A stretch of 64,000 bases of DNA from Spirodela intermedia (Eukaryota; Streptophyta; Magnoliopsida; Alismatales; Araceae), in contig LR746278.1 of NCBI GenBank assembly GCA_902729315.2, positions 1,623,001 to 1,687,000 of the forward strand, written 5' to 3'. Position 1 is the first letter of the stretch, and each line of letters starts with the position of its first letter. Below the pieces are notes generated by a model. It did no database searches, had not been told where the DNA came from, and worked only from the letters and a program-made list of their open reading frames with translations. Both the position numbers and the translations under genes were made by a program. Positions 1 to 13,000 of this stretch are shown in pieces.

Positions 1-10
1 ATCTTCTTAG

Positions 11-424
<414 letters not shown>

Positions 425-2879
425 ATAAACTAGAGTTGAGGCAGTGGAAAACCTTTTGTCGAGGGAAGTGCATCAGGTATTAGAGTGGTCGCCTTATGCT
501 GTTCCGGATTTCCTACTAGTTTATCTTTTATTTTTGCTTGGCACTGTTGGAGAATGGTGAATAATCGTTAGAAATCTCCTGATGTTTCCTGTCAGATGAA
601 CCGGTTTACTACTGTTCTTGTGTTGATGAACTGTAGCTGTGGCTTCTTGACGGAGATGGGAGTAAGAATTTATCCACATATGAATCTGGCATGAGAGTTC
701 TAATGCATTTTTCTAAGAAATTGCATGCATCATTTGGACAGTATAGCTTTCTAATCATATTCCAATATCCTATTAATTTGTTGAGGCAGGTGATTATAAA
801 TCCAACACATAATCTGCTACGCATGACTCGTTTGTGGGTCACTTACTATCCCCCTGGTTTGCTATATCATTCATAACTAATTATATATGTTGGATAGAAC
901 ACGCACACTCTTTCAACCTTAAAATATTCAGCGAGTAAGATGCCCAGTTAAAAATGTTCTTGCCAGAGGTGCTTCACGTCGTATTCGTCCATATAATCCT
1001 TGGTTGATCTTTTCACGCAACTATGAATCCTCCTGGTGATAATCCTTGGATCATTTTAATGAAGAAAATGACATTATGGATATATATAAAAATGTATAAA
1101 ATAAGAGCAACAAAGCGTGGCACCGTGCAGAAAGAATTCCGTCGCGTGCTACCCGATCGGCTGCCTTGTACGGCACCGAAGAAGGAGACGCCGGGCGGCG
1201 CCGCCGATGTGCCGGCAAAACCCTCTTCCAAATTTTCGGCTACCGCCCAGCCCTTGCTCTATGATAGCAGAAGATGGGCCCTCAAGAGGTCTTAGCCCAG
1301 CTGGTGAAGAGGAGATCTTGCAGAAGAGGCTGGCGACGCGGAATTCTTTCAGACTTTCCGGTCAGAGCTCAATTAATCCCGGGCCCCACCATTCCACTGC
1401 CGGGCAAGGCCGAAATAATTTTTTATTAAATATTGGATAAAATTTTCTAATCGGGTCGCGCTGGAGTTTTTGGATTAACATGATCGGTTGATATCCCTCG
1501 TCAACAAAGTTTTCATTTTTTTCTATTTTTTTTAACGCATAGCGACACTGAAAAGAAGAATCTGGGGAAAAAAGTATGTGCTCTGAAGAATTCTGTTTAT
1601 AGATTAAATGATAAACGTCATTCGGATTCTCGGCCCCTACGACGCACATCGGATGAAGCCGATTAACAGGCATTTTAATCCTGAATACGCAGGAGATCGA
1701 CCAATTTATATGATTGGCCTGCGGGGGTTAAAAGATTAGCACAGTCCGATGTTGTTCTAAGGAGCGCGCAGTTGCAGGACGAGGGAAAGACGGGGCACCG
1801 TAACGTCTCAAGTACGCGTCACCTACGTGCCCGTGGAATATCGCTGCCGGACGGCGGGACGAAAGAATGGCGCTGTCGATTGTGGGGAGGGCCGCCGGAG
1901 AAGAGGAATGAGGGGAGAACCGAATGAGCGTAGTCGATCCGAGAGCTCCGTGCTTGACCGGGCACGGTGTCGGCGGTTGCGTGGGAATCCCTCCGGCGAG
2001 TAATCAAGCTCTCCGGCGCCCACCTGCTCGGAACTTGTTTATCAGGCACGAGGCGGGCGGTGGGCCGGGGAAATTCTCGGATATGGTGCCCAGTGGAGGG
2101 TCTTATCCCCCGGTGGGAAAACTCGGGAGGAACGGGCCGAAAAGCTGGTCGCTGGATCAGTATAACGGGGCTCCGGTGCTGTGGGGGTTGGAGAGGAGAG
2201 GGGTTTTTCTCTCTCGGCTGGTGCAGCAGGAAGGATGACGCTGGTGTTCTTATTCAAACTCGAGCTTTTCGAGGACGATGTCCAGACGTCGCGTCGGCAT
2301 ACGAGCCCGATAAACCACCTGCATTTAACCCGTCCATGATGGTACCGTATAGCGTAGGCTTGTCTTCTCGGCACAGCTGCTGTGTTCCTGTCTCTGAGAG
2401 CGAGAGAGAGGAGAGAGAGAAAGAGAGGGGTTGTTCCCTCCACAGCGACGATATTGTGGGGAAGGGCTGGGGTGAACAGTTTTTATTCTCAATAAAACTG
2501 AAATCTTCTCAACAAGCTTGAGAGAGAGATCAATGTTTCTGCCTTGTGCCACGTATTTGATGGGGTTCGGCTCTAGATTCTGTGGTCTATGGGTTGGATG
2601 AGATGGGGATCTAGCAGAATCATGGGTTTTCGCTCGCTGTTCCAGCTCACTTGCATAGGGGTCTTCTGAGGTCTCATGGGTGCCAGTCCATCTCCAACAT
2701 GATACTCCTGCCTCTACTTCTGTGTTCCTTCGATTGCACTTCTGTGCTATTATGGCTCTCAAGCCGAGTCCCATGTGATGCAAGATTGGACATGAGGAGA
2801 GTTTTAATGCGTTAGATTCTCCCACAATATTCTCACATACAATTGTTTTTTCATCTTTTTATTTACTGATGTTTGGCAG

Positions 2880-2883
<4 letters not shown>

Positions 2884-2913
<30 letters not shown>
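2884..2913. repeat. (GA)n microsatellite
   Basis: A pure GA dinucleotide run of about 15 units lies in the NAC upstream region. Confidence 0.95.
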
Positions 2914-2917
<4 letters not shown>

Positions 2918-3141
2918 AGGGGCAACAATGTCCTTTTCGTGTTCGTAGGAGAGTATCTTAGAAGAACTGATCGACAGAGATAATGACAGATATCATATGA
3001 AAGGAAAGTTTGACGCAATTTTTGTGGCCGGTTGTTGAGATCAAACGCGTACGTTTGAGTTGAAATCTTCATTTTCTCCTTGCGAGGTCTGTACATTTGT
3101 CATCTTTCTCGTAGGTTTTCTCTTTACACTAGCAGTGATCT

Positions 3142-3145
<4 letters not shown>

Positions 3146-3183
<38 letters not shown>
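3146..3183. repeat. (CT)n microsatellite
   Basis: A pure CT dinucleotide run of about 19 units lies in the NAC upstream region. Confidence 0.95.
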
Positions 3184-3187
<4 letters not shown>

Positions 3188-4177
3188 CTCGTTATTTAAA
3201 TTCTATTTTTACAAGTTCATGACAACCTGTGCGCATACATTTCCACCGCTCCTCCACCCTTCGGTCCATCGTCTTCCTCTCCAGGGACAAGAACTCGGAA
3301 GAAAGAGTCTGGCGTTGAGGCGCTGAGATCGTGTTATCTGGGGAGGTCTTTCTCCTGCCTTTTCTCTACGAAGCGAGTAGAAGCGTAGGTAACTCTCCAT
3401 AGATATTTCCACGGCTGAAACTGCACCTCGCCGCTGGTCTCATCGTATTATTCTCTCCCGGATCACGTAATCAGATCTTCCTCTACACACATCCGTACAT
3501 TCTTCGGAGACCCACGTGTTCTTTAGCTCGTTAATTCTGCTTACTCCAACGATGAGATTTCTAGTTCCATCTGATTCATTCCGGATATCTCTCGTCTTTT
3601 GGCTGATATCGAGTCCCATAGCTTGTTCTTGGCTTCTGTTTTTAGGGTTTCTACAGAATCTGAGCTTTCATGGCTGATGGGTCTTCTCCGTTTGAGAAAG
3701 TAATCACAACTTCTTTAACTTCTCCATCTAGAATCCCAGTAAGCAATGGATAGGTTCGCCCAGAGGATTCCCCAGCATATAAGACACTACGAGCCCTAAT
3801 ATTGTGAACTGGTTACCCCAGATCTAAAGAGCTTCTTTCCTTTTGCATGAAAACCCCACGTTCAGAGAACGAGAAAAAGAGAGAATTCTGTCGAAAGAAA
3901 AAGGGGAAAACTGATCCTCTCGTCATATCAAGGAATCGTCTTTCTCTTTCCTTCTTTAGTAATTATGATGTCCTGACATGGACAAGAGACCAGCTCTGTT
4001 CTAGCAACTACCAGTTCCTTTGCACGGGCAATTCGAATTCTATAGAAAAAGAAGAGGATCGAGGACGAAGAGAGTTGGTATTAGTGTGGTGTCCAGGGAT
4101 GGTTCTTTCTCTCTCTTCTTTGGTCGCGAATAACTGTGTTCTTCTCTTCTTTGGATAGTAGCACCGCAGAAGCTGTG

Positions 4178-4583
4178 ATGGAAGCGACCGGGCAGCTGTC
4201 GGTGCCCCCGGGGTTCCGGTTCCACCCCACTGACGAGGAGCTGCTCTACTACTACTTGAGGAAAAAGGTGGCCCACGAGGCCATGGACCTCGACGTGATA
4301 AGGGAGGTTGATCTCAATAAGCTCGAGCCGTGGGACCTCAGAGGTGAGATCCTCCGGATGATCCCTACTTCTTCGGGAAGGTTTCCGTCCAACCTCTAAT
4401 GAAGGAGAGAGAAACTTTTCTCCTTTGATTTGCACCCTAGAGTCGTAATAGGGTATCCCATAACGCGACTAAGATTAGAATTGAACGAATCACATGAACA
4501 TGGTTCCGAAACGAGTAGCGTTTTGAAGAGCCGTTTGCTGGATAAACCTCTCCCCCCTCCCTCTGTGTGCGTGTATTCCTCTC

Positions 4584-4628
<45 letters not shown>

Positions 4629-5934
4629 CGCTCGCTCTTCCTCTCTCTCGCGCGCGCTCTTCCTCTCTCTCTCTCTCTCTCTCTGTATAAATATCTATCT
4701 TTGCGGTGTGCTCTCTAAATAAAACGTGCTCGTGCATGACAGAAACATGTAGAATCGGGACAGGACCTCAGAACGAGTGGTACTGCTTCAGCCACAAGGA
4801 CAAGAAGTATCCGACAGGAACGCGGACGAACCGGGCTACAGACGCCGGGTTCTGGAAAGCAACGGGGAGAGACAAGGCGATCTTCCACAGCGATTCAAAG
4901 AGGATTGGCATGCGGAAGACCCTCGTCTTCTACACCGGGCGAGCTCCCCGTGGCCAGAAGACCGACTGGATCATGCATGAGTACCGTCTCATCGACGATA
5001 ACCCGGGGATCCAGGTATGGTGATTACTGGTGATACTCGTGCCTTCTGTTAGAAGCGACAGTCTTGACGAGTTTCTAGAATGAGAATGGCTGATTTAACT
5101 CGTCTTTTACGACCCTTAAAGGGAAATTTCTGAGCAGTCCTCTCCCACTGATGATGGCAGGAAGTCACAAAAAGGAAAAAAAAAGAAGATCGATAATATG
5201 GAAAAAAGAGAATATCTCATATTTAGATTGAAGAGGTAGTTTGACTCTTGAGGGTTGGTTCAGAATATGTGGGTCTTCACCATTGGATCTCGAACTGGCA
5301 TTGAGTTTGACTACAAGTAGGATTCTTTCACATGAGGTCATAGGTTCATGCTCTCCGTCTTTTGGTTTCACGTCCCCTCTCTACCGTCCACACGTCAAAA
5401 TAATTTGGAAATCGGACTTACGGATTAAGAGACTACGATAGCCATATATCATAGGAAATAATGCCAATGATGTGATTAAAATAGGCTGGCTGACTCCATT
5501 CGTCGCCGACTAATAAACTGAACGATCCAATTCTCTCAAACTTTGGATCATCAGAGAGGGTTGACCTTAAAATCATCCTCACAATGTAATTTATTCACTG
5601 ACTTATGACTGCCATTGTTTTCCTTTTCCAGAAGGAAGGATGGGTCATTTGTAGGGTATACAGAAAGAAGAAGAACCAGAGATCCTTCACATCAGGACCA
5701 ACATCGGAGGGAGAACAGCTCCTTCACTGTAGGGAAGGTGGGTCCATGGTCTGGGGGCAAAGGCAGAATCCTCAGTGGCCATACGACCCCCTCTTGGGAA
5801 ACTCCATGCAACTCCCTCAGCTGCTGAGCCCCGAGCCTTCGGCGGCCCCTTACATGGCGGCATCTTCCAACCCATCTGACTCAGTGTTCTCCCAGAGCTT
5901 GATGAAGCTGACGATGGGCGGTGGCGGGCTCTGG

Positions 5935-5973
<39 letters not shown>

Positions 5974-6153
5974 CAACATCAACAGCAACAGCAGCAGAGG
6001 GTTCATGGCGAGTGGTCAATCGTGGACAAGCTCCTGGCCTCCCACCAGAACCTGGATCAGGTTTTCCAGGGAAAGTGGAATCCTCTGGTGGCCCAGACCG
6101 TGGACCACGGTTTGTCGGTTCTCAGGTTCCCTCCCCCGCAGTGTGGGATGTGA
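4178..6153 (+). CDS. NAC domain transcription factor, SOMBRERO/BEARSKIN-like
   Basis: This is a NAC-family DNA-binding transcription factor of 319 residues. Exons are 4178-4343, 4743-5014 and 5632-6153, and the two introns fall where NAC genes usually have them. The NAC domain fills about residues 8-165: [18 protein letters not shown] (subdomain A), LNKLEPWDL (B), [11 protein letters not shown] with [12 protein letters not shown] (C), [14 protein letters not shown] and DWIMHEYRL (D), and [13 protein letters not shown] (E). Subdomain sequence is closest to the SMB/BRN group, which controls root-cap and cell-wall maturation; that role is inferred from family. The C-terminal half is variable, with a polyglutamine tract at about residues 249-268 and a motif [17 protein letters not shown]. 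The start gives the usual short N-terminus. Intron 1 contains a CT-rich microsatellite. Confidence 0.93.
4579..4684. repeat. CT-rich microsatellite in NAC intron 1
   Basis: This is an impure CT tract interrupted by CG steps (CTCG, CGCGCG). It lies some 60 bases upstream of the exon 2 acceptor and may serve as an extended polypyrimidine tract. Confidence 0.9.
5938..5997 (+). repeat. CAG/CAA trinucleotide tract encoding polyglutamine
   Basis: The tract starts with about ten uninterrupted CAG codons, then mixed CAA/CAG with one CAT. It encodes about 20 glutamines with one histidine in NAC exon 3. The pure 5' part is the section most likely to vary in length between individuals. Confidence 0.95.
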
Positions 6154-7006
6154 ACCCGACTTGATCAAGTCTACAACGTGAGCTCGGTTTAGAATGGCTT
6201 TGTAGGAGTCGAGGGTCTCCATCTAACTGTATATACGTTTATCTGCTCAAGGCCGAGTTGGGGGGGAGAAGGGGGTGCAGTTTTATCAACTCTTGATGTC
6301 TGAAATTAATGTGACTTCTTCGTTGTTCTCTGGGATCTTTGCATATTCAAATGATCCTCCTTGATCTACCCTTTGATATCTGAGAGTTCTCTCTATCGCG
6401 ATCCGAAGCTAGAACTCTCTACTGTGATCAGACAGACGATCTGAGAGACGGAATCGAGCTAACTGACGTCGAAATAATCCGCCGTCTAGGCCACGCCAAG
6501 TCTTGTTTTTTTCAGTGGATTCACGTTGCCTTGATCGTTGTGTTGACGCTAATCCGGGTCTAACTATTAATTAGGTCACGATGATCGATTTCCCTTCGCC
6601 ACGGCGAATTGCTTGAGCCAATCAGATTGTCTGTGATCCTCTCTCTCCCGAGAGGGAACACTGTAGCAGCTATACAGCCTGCCATGAAGGCCAACCATGT
6701 CCACGTGGCCCAATGGAGTTTTTCTAAACCAAGGCATCAGACAATCGATCAAAGATGGAAGGTTGAGATCGACGAAGAGCGCTTCCTGTAAAAGCTTTGC
6801 CGCCGTGGGAATCATGTTTCTTGCCAAGGGAGCTTAAGATATTAGATAAATTTCCAGCATCTGAGAGGATATGAATCCAACCATCCACATAACATCCCAC
6901 AAAACATCGAACACCCACCCCCAAAAATAGAAACTGTCGCCAGATTGAGGATAAGGGGTATAGACAAAAGGGGAATAGGGGAGAAGATTTACACAGGAAA
7001 AAACAC
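6154..7006. other. Convergent intergenic region, NAC 3' end to TWD40-2 3' end
   Basis: This interval holds the 3' UTRs of two genes transcribed toward each other. Small open frames here resemble no family I know. I see no RNA gene. Confidence 0.6.
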
Positions 7007-10000
7007 CTAAGCAGCTGGTTGGGCTTCGACCTCTGCCGGCGCTGGTTGCGCTTCTACCTCTGCCGGCGCTGCTTGGGCTTCTACCTCTGCCGGCGCTGCT
7101 TGGGCTTCTACCTCTATCGGCGCTGGTGGGGCTTCACCATTCTCTGATGGAGCAACGGGCTCACTCACTGGTTGCTCTGGGGGTGGAGCAGTCTCGGGAG
7201 GAGGCTCCTTTGGTGGAGCTTCCAACATCAAGGGCTCGTTTGGTTGAGCCTCGATCGCCTTTTGTGCGGGAGGGGCTGGAGGTTTCTTAATGGAGATAGG
7301 AGGAGCAGAGAGAGAAGCCATCCCTGGAGGAAGGATCTCAATAGGCGGTTTCTTCCCAGCTTCTGCTAGAGAGGTGAGCTTGGGCTCCTCCAAAGACGCA
7401 AAAAATGCGGTCGCAGCATCAGTTTTCCCGGACGGCGTGTGTTCAAGCTCCTTCTGTAACATCTTGTTCCATGCTATGACAAGATTCTTCAGTGTTGGGC
7501 GACCGTGGGCCTGTCAATCAAAAGCTTGTCATTCCCATAAGGAGCTTGAATCCTCGGATGGATGGAGAGAGAGCTCAAGTTGCGCAGAAAATAAACATGA
7601 TAGAGGTTCCATTATGGTATCATAGAGCCCCACATTTTAGTGATTTAGTGACGATTTGTATCTTTCAGACCACTCGATGTACATCCTGCATGGCTGATAC
7701 TCCACTGCCTACTCTGGATGCGCAGGCCCAATACGTTGAAGTTCTCACATTTCTGCCCGAAGATTTTATGGGCATGTATAAAGAGCACTCAATCCTAGAT
7801 GGTTTCCTACTTCTAGGCCAGGGCTAGCTGAAATATCAACATAAATAACTAAATTTAATGAAAATTCATAGTAGCAACAAATCTGCTGCCTGCCTAAGCT
7901 AATCATCATTTCTACCCGTTTGCTAGATTTGACATGAGAAGCGAACATGACATCAGAATCTCAGGAAGCTAAAGCAAATGATGCCGACCAGTCCGTGACT
8001 TCTCACAGCTCAAGCATGTGAAGTTCACAATCTCCAGGAATGTGGATTTCGAGGTCTGTTCATGAAATGGAGAAAGGTTATTAGGAAGTTACTTGAGCAT
8101 GAAGCACGGCTTCTGCCAGCATTCCTGTGTCCTGCCATGCCTTCTCCATCAGAGCATTGTCTCCTAGTACTGCAGCGGAAAATGCAGCTTCACGGCCTTG
8201 CCCAGCTGTGGCAAGATTACCAACCAAACCCTGCAAAAAATACATCGTTTATAAACTGGACTCGCTGTATGGCGATTCCCTTGTTCCGAGTATCGGATAT
8301 AGGGCAGTTTGCGAGAGTTCAACAATGAGCAGACAAAGTTTGCTTTCTATCCACAAGCGTTACAGTAGCGAGACAGATAATCAAAGCAGCAAATGTCGCA
8401 TGCTAAACTTAAACAGCAACAAAATAAAAACCTCAGCAACCACTCGAAGAAGAATGATGAAATAATGGTGCAGGAATGCTGTCAAAGGAAAACGAGGCAA
8501 AAGGAATTGGCATAAACATCGAAACCAGAACGAACCAACAGCTGATTGAAGTTGGGCATTGCAAAGGAAAAAAAGGAGAAGATATGAAAAGCAAGAAAAT
8601 TATTTGACAAAGAAAACCAGGCATACAGCAGAAAAGTGTTGGTTTGAAAAAAAGAGAGGGAAAATTAAAGAAATTCCTACTGGTAAGATGCTCTCCCCCC
8701 GTAAACGAGGCATCATAGTCAGAAAATTTCTCGAATTATAGTCGTTTATTTTAATTTCTTTTACAAGCAGCGAAATTACAACATCACACACTGCTAATTA
8801 AAGCCTTGCTGCAGAAGGTGTATAAATTGCAGATATATTTTTCGTTTTTTAACATTTTACGACTATCTGGAATGAGTTTAATATGAGTTAATTTGATCCA
8901 CTGCCACATCAAATTGATGCTATTGCGATCTGACCATAGAGGTCATGACCAAGCCTAGGGAAGACTGATGTGTCCCAACTTGCCAGAATTTGAATCATCA
9001 AGCTGACAAATATTGGTTGGAATAAGCCAGAACAATTCAGAAAACCATAGTATTCATAGCACAAGGGCAGTTCTATTATTTAATATCCTTTTAAAATAAT
9101 AAAAATAAATATGAAACAAAGTTCCAGATGAATTTCTGATATAAAATTTAAATATGCTTATATGGTTGTTATAGAATTAACAGGATGAAGGATGGAGACA
9201 TACGGATAGCCTTGTGAGTTCACCGTGGTTTGCAAGACGTAATGCAAGGCCTCTCAATACTTGGGATTCCAAGGCACCCTTCACAGAACCTGCAGCAGAT
9301 AACCTCTTAAGAGCTTCACGGGCGATATCACCTTGTCCAGTAGCATCAGCAGCATCAATTAGGTCCAAAAATTCCTGTGCAAATTTGACAATTCCTTGAA
9401 CAGCATCAACAAGGTTCTCTTGTTTGACAGCTGATAGACTAAGAATGTCACTTATATCTGTCCCAGAACTATCTTGTCCAACATCCCTGCTGTTGCTCAT
9501 AGTTAATAGACATTGAAGAGCTCTTTTCAAGTCATTGCTCTGCATAGCCAAATCAAACTCTAGCCTGAGACAGATCAACACAAAACAAACCTTATTCGTT
9601 GTTTTTGACATTTTAGATTGTTGATCAAATAACGTGGCCATACTATCGAGATGAAATGCATCCTTGAGACAGATGCCACAATCACACCATTATAACATGC
9701 ACAGTTGGGGAAATAAATATTACAGGATACTAAAAAAAGAGTGCTTCGTTTCTCCTTACCTCTTAGATATCCCAGGCAAATGAAGTGCTTCAGTTGCATA
9801 TCCAACCCCAAGCATGAATTGTGCCAAGTCGTCGTGGTGCTCCCTTGCCAATCTACTTGCCCTGCATATTGGTTCTCATGTTAGCACAAATGACCCTGCA
9901 GAAACACAACGCAATCGTAAGATTAACCATAAATCATACCATTTCACTGCACTAACTGCATCCCCATAGGCAGCAAGACATCGGCAACGAATACCAGGAT

Positions 10001-13000
10001 GGCTGAGGGCTAGTGCATGAGCACACATGTATCTGCAATAAACAACAATCAAGCATAAAGATGTTCACCATCAACAGAAAGTGAATTACAGCGTCAATTA
10101 AAATGTCCCCAATGATAAAACGATTGAAAATTCATAAATAATTATAAAAAAGGGCTGTTTATTATTGGGCCACTTCACAAAGAAAACGAGAAAAATCAAG
10201 CACGTGATAGGAAAGAAGAAAAACCAGAAAGAAGTAAATAATCATTGTCAAACTATTAACACAGCTTCTCTGATTCAACAAAACATGTAAATAGTAATCA
10301 TCAAAATGACACTCAATGGAAATTCTATACTTATTGTAACTAAAATAAGCCAACGTTTCAAATGAAAGTATTGAAAGAGAAAACTGTCAGAATAAGTTGT
10401 ACTTTTCTTTTTTCCTTTACCGTAGTCTTTTCTTTATTACTTACGTGTTGAACCAAACCAGATCAGTTCGGTTCAAGCCTTGTATGATGGATCTGGTATC
10501 AGTACCAGACCCAAACGTAAATCAAGGCTAAGCACGTCTTATTTTCCACCATGTTCGGGATTTAGGGTTTTCGTGGTTTTCGTCGCCAATGACTCAACGC
10601 TCAACAAAAACAAGTACAAAGCAATAAATCCATTTACATTTTGGAAACAATTAATTGCATTCGACAGAAAGTACAACCTATTAGCTGATGTAGTCAATGA
10701 TAAGACTGACTAAAATGTTCTGTGAGATGTCAAATCTAATAAACATTCAGCTAACAGTTTCCCCGGAATCTTCTGATTCAATGCTCATTATTTCGTTGTA
10801 AAATAATGACACAGACAAAGGTAGAGATAACTTCTAGTCAAGTTTTTTTTTACTTATCATCACAATACTCAAAATTTGAGAATAAATCATTTCCCAATGA
10901 CCAAGGCTAGTTTGTTTTTCTTTATTTCACAAGTGATCACAACCAAGGTTACTAAGCACAATGTTTTTTAACAACTGGGGAATTCAAAGTCAAGCCAAAA
11001 AAGTGCTATAATGAAGATATTTTATTTAATTCATGCTGCTCTTGGGTGTCTAACTAACTCTCGATTGTTATTGGAAGATGACACTACGATTTCTTCATGC
11101 GAAAATTTTAATAGCTACCCAGATGAAGATACTCACCATCTTCACAATTAACTCTGTTTGATTTGAGCTTATTAGCAGGTAGATCCAGATGTCAGGAAAC
11201 ATCCATCCCCACAGGTAATGATAGCACATTATTAGATTATCTTCATTTTATTATGGTATGAGCGGGGAAGGATAACACTACACTAGCATACTATCAAAAT
11301 ATCTAATCCAACTTGTCTTCATTATTATAAAATCCATTAAATGAAACACTGCCCGAAATTCGATGTCTCATGGACAAAGCATCACGCTGTTATAAAGAAA
11401 AATAACCTGACAGCATATCGTTGAAAGAAAAATAGGCTAAACGACAGGTCATTTCCTGCAATTAAATTTCTTAAAATGCATGCCTCGTCAAGTTACCTGT
11501 CTATAAGCCAGAGGACTCCATCCCTAACGCCCACCAGAACAAGGGGTCCAACAGGGCGCCTCTGTTCTGGAGGAAACCGAGTGATTGCCACCGACATGCC
11601 TCCACCAGCTACAGCAACTTCACTGGCTTTTCTTTCTTCCACATCTTTCTGGAATACAGAGTCTTCCCCATCCACTCTATACTGCTTTGGCAGAGATATG
11701 AAAGGTGGTATGGAAGGAGCATGCTGGAAGGAAGCCAACCGCACCACCTGAAAGAGAAGAATGGATAGTCATTAGCCTTGTAAAGGGTAAGGAAAGTACA
11801 GGCCCACATATAAGGATATTTTTGCTCTACTTAAGTACCACATACAACATGCTAGTGAAAAACTGATCATATACAAGTCAGCTCCATTATTTGGCACACA
11901 TCGATGAAAACGAAAAAAAAATGTATGTACTTATATATCACTCTGAGCAAACATAAGTTATAATTTGTTACTGCATGTCATGACAAATATTTATAATAAT
12001 CTTCCACAACCCTCAAACTTACTGCTGAGCAAACATCTGATGGTTGTCTTAAATGTTACTGCATGTCATGACAAATATTTTGTTCACTCTATCCTTTGTG
12101 AGTGAACAATAACAGATTAGCAATATCTACCATAACATAACCATTGTATGACACTAGTAATTATAGACGAATGAATTAAAGACCCATCCGATGTCCTAGA
12201 TGTTTCCTCCTCACTTCATTTTTCTTCTGTTTTCTTGTCTCGTTTGATGGGCAGCATATCTTAACTGCCTCAGTTCATTTATTACATTTTTTGCTTATGT
12301 GCAACTATGGTCATTTCGCATGCTTCTTTCCCCCTAGTACCACATGCCCCCCTCTGCCAATGACCACTTTCGCAAGGTTAAGAATAGTTAACAGTTTAAC
12401 CAAGATTTTTGTTTTGTTTTAACGTGTAGTTCCAGTACCCTTAAGTCTTTGAATAGGGTAATGGAACTCTTTTGGAGTTCAAATAATGATTGGTTGGAAA
12501 GTTTCCTCAAAGTACTTAAGGTACAGTTGGCATTTTACAGTTTCAAAATTTGATGATTCAAGGGTGTAGAGGCTTTCTGCTAGCTTTCCACCTTTTCTCC
12601 ACTGACTTCCCTTCTTTTTTCTCTTTTGTGCAAAAAATCCTTACCACCTCATCTATAACATTCAAAGGAAAAACACATGCCGAAAAATCCTCCTATTAAT
12701 AGTTATTAAGCATTCTTACAGGTCTCTGTCAGCCAGCTACCCAATCAAACATATCACTAAGCTTTAAAAAACTATTACCTAAATGAAAGTTCGCAGTTTT
12801 GAAGAATGAACGGTGGGAAAAACGTATAATTGGGAGTTTCTTTCTGTACGTCAATTTCCAGGTTTGCTAATTGGTCAATTTCCTCGACCAAGGTTGTTTC
12901 CTTTTTTGTGGCCAGGGTAATTGTATATAACTAGGCCTTGTTCTATGATTTGATTAGTAGAGGAGATTTTCCCTGACTGTTTATCCTTGTATGGTTTGCG

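Larger units (their letters stand above)
425..4177. other. Intergenic region between the reductoisomerase gene and the NAC gene
   Basis: The first few hundred bases are the AT-rich 3' UTR and flank of the reductoisomerase gene. From about 1100 to 2500 the DNA is GC-rich, with overlapping open frames on both strands but no recognisable protein. Two pure dinucleotide tracts follow, (GA)n near 2884-2913 and (CT)n near 3146-3183. The last 500 bases are the probable promoter and 5' UTR of the NAC gene, with a TATA-like ATATAAG at 3777-3783. I see no other gene. Confidence 0.6.

Noticed and set aside
1924-2825. Overlapping 100-180-codon frames on both strands of GC-rich DNA
   Set aside because: There is no family similarity and no splice-consistent extension, and part of the frames is translated GA-rich repeat; GC content alone explains the open frames.
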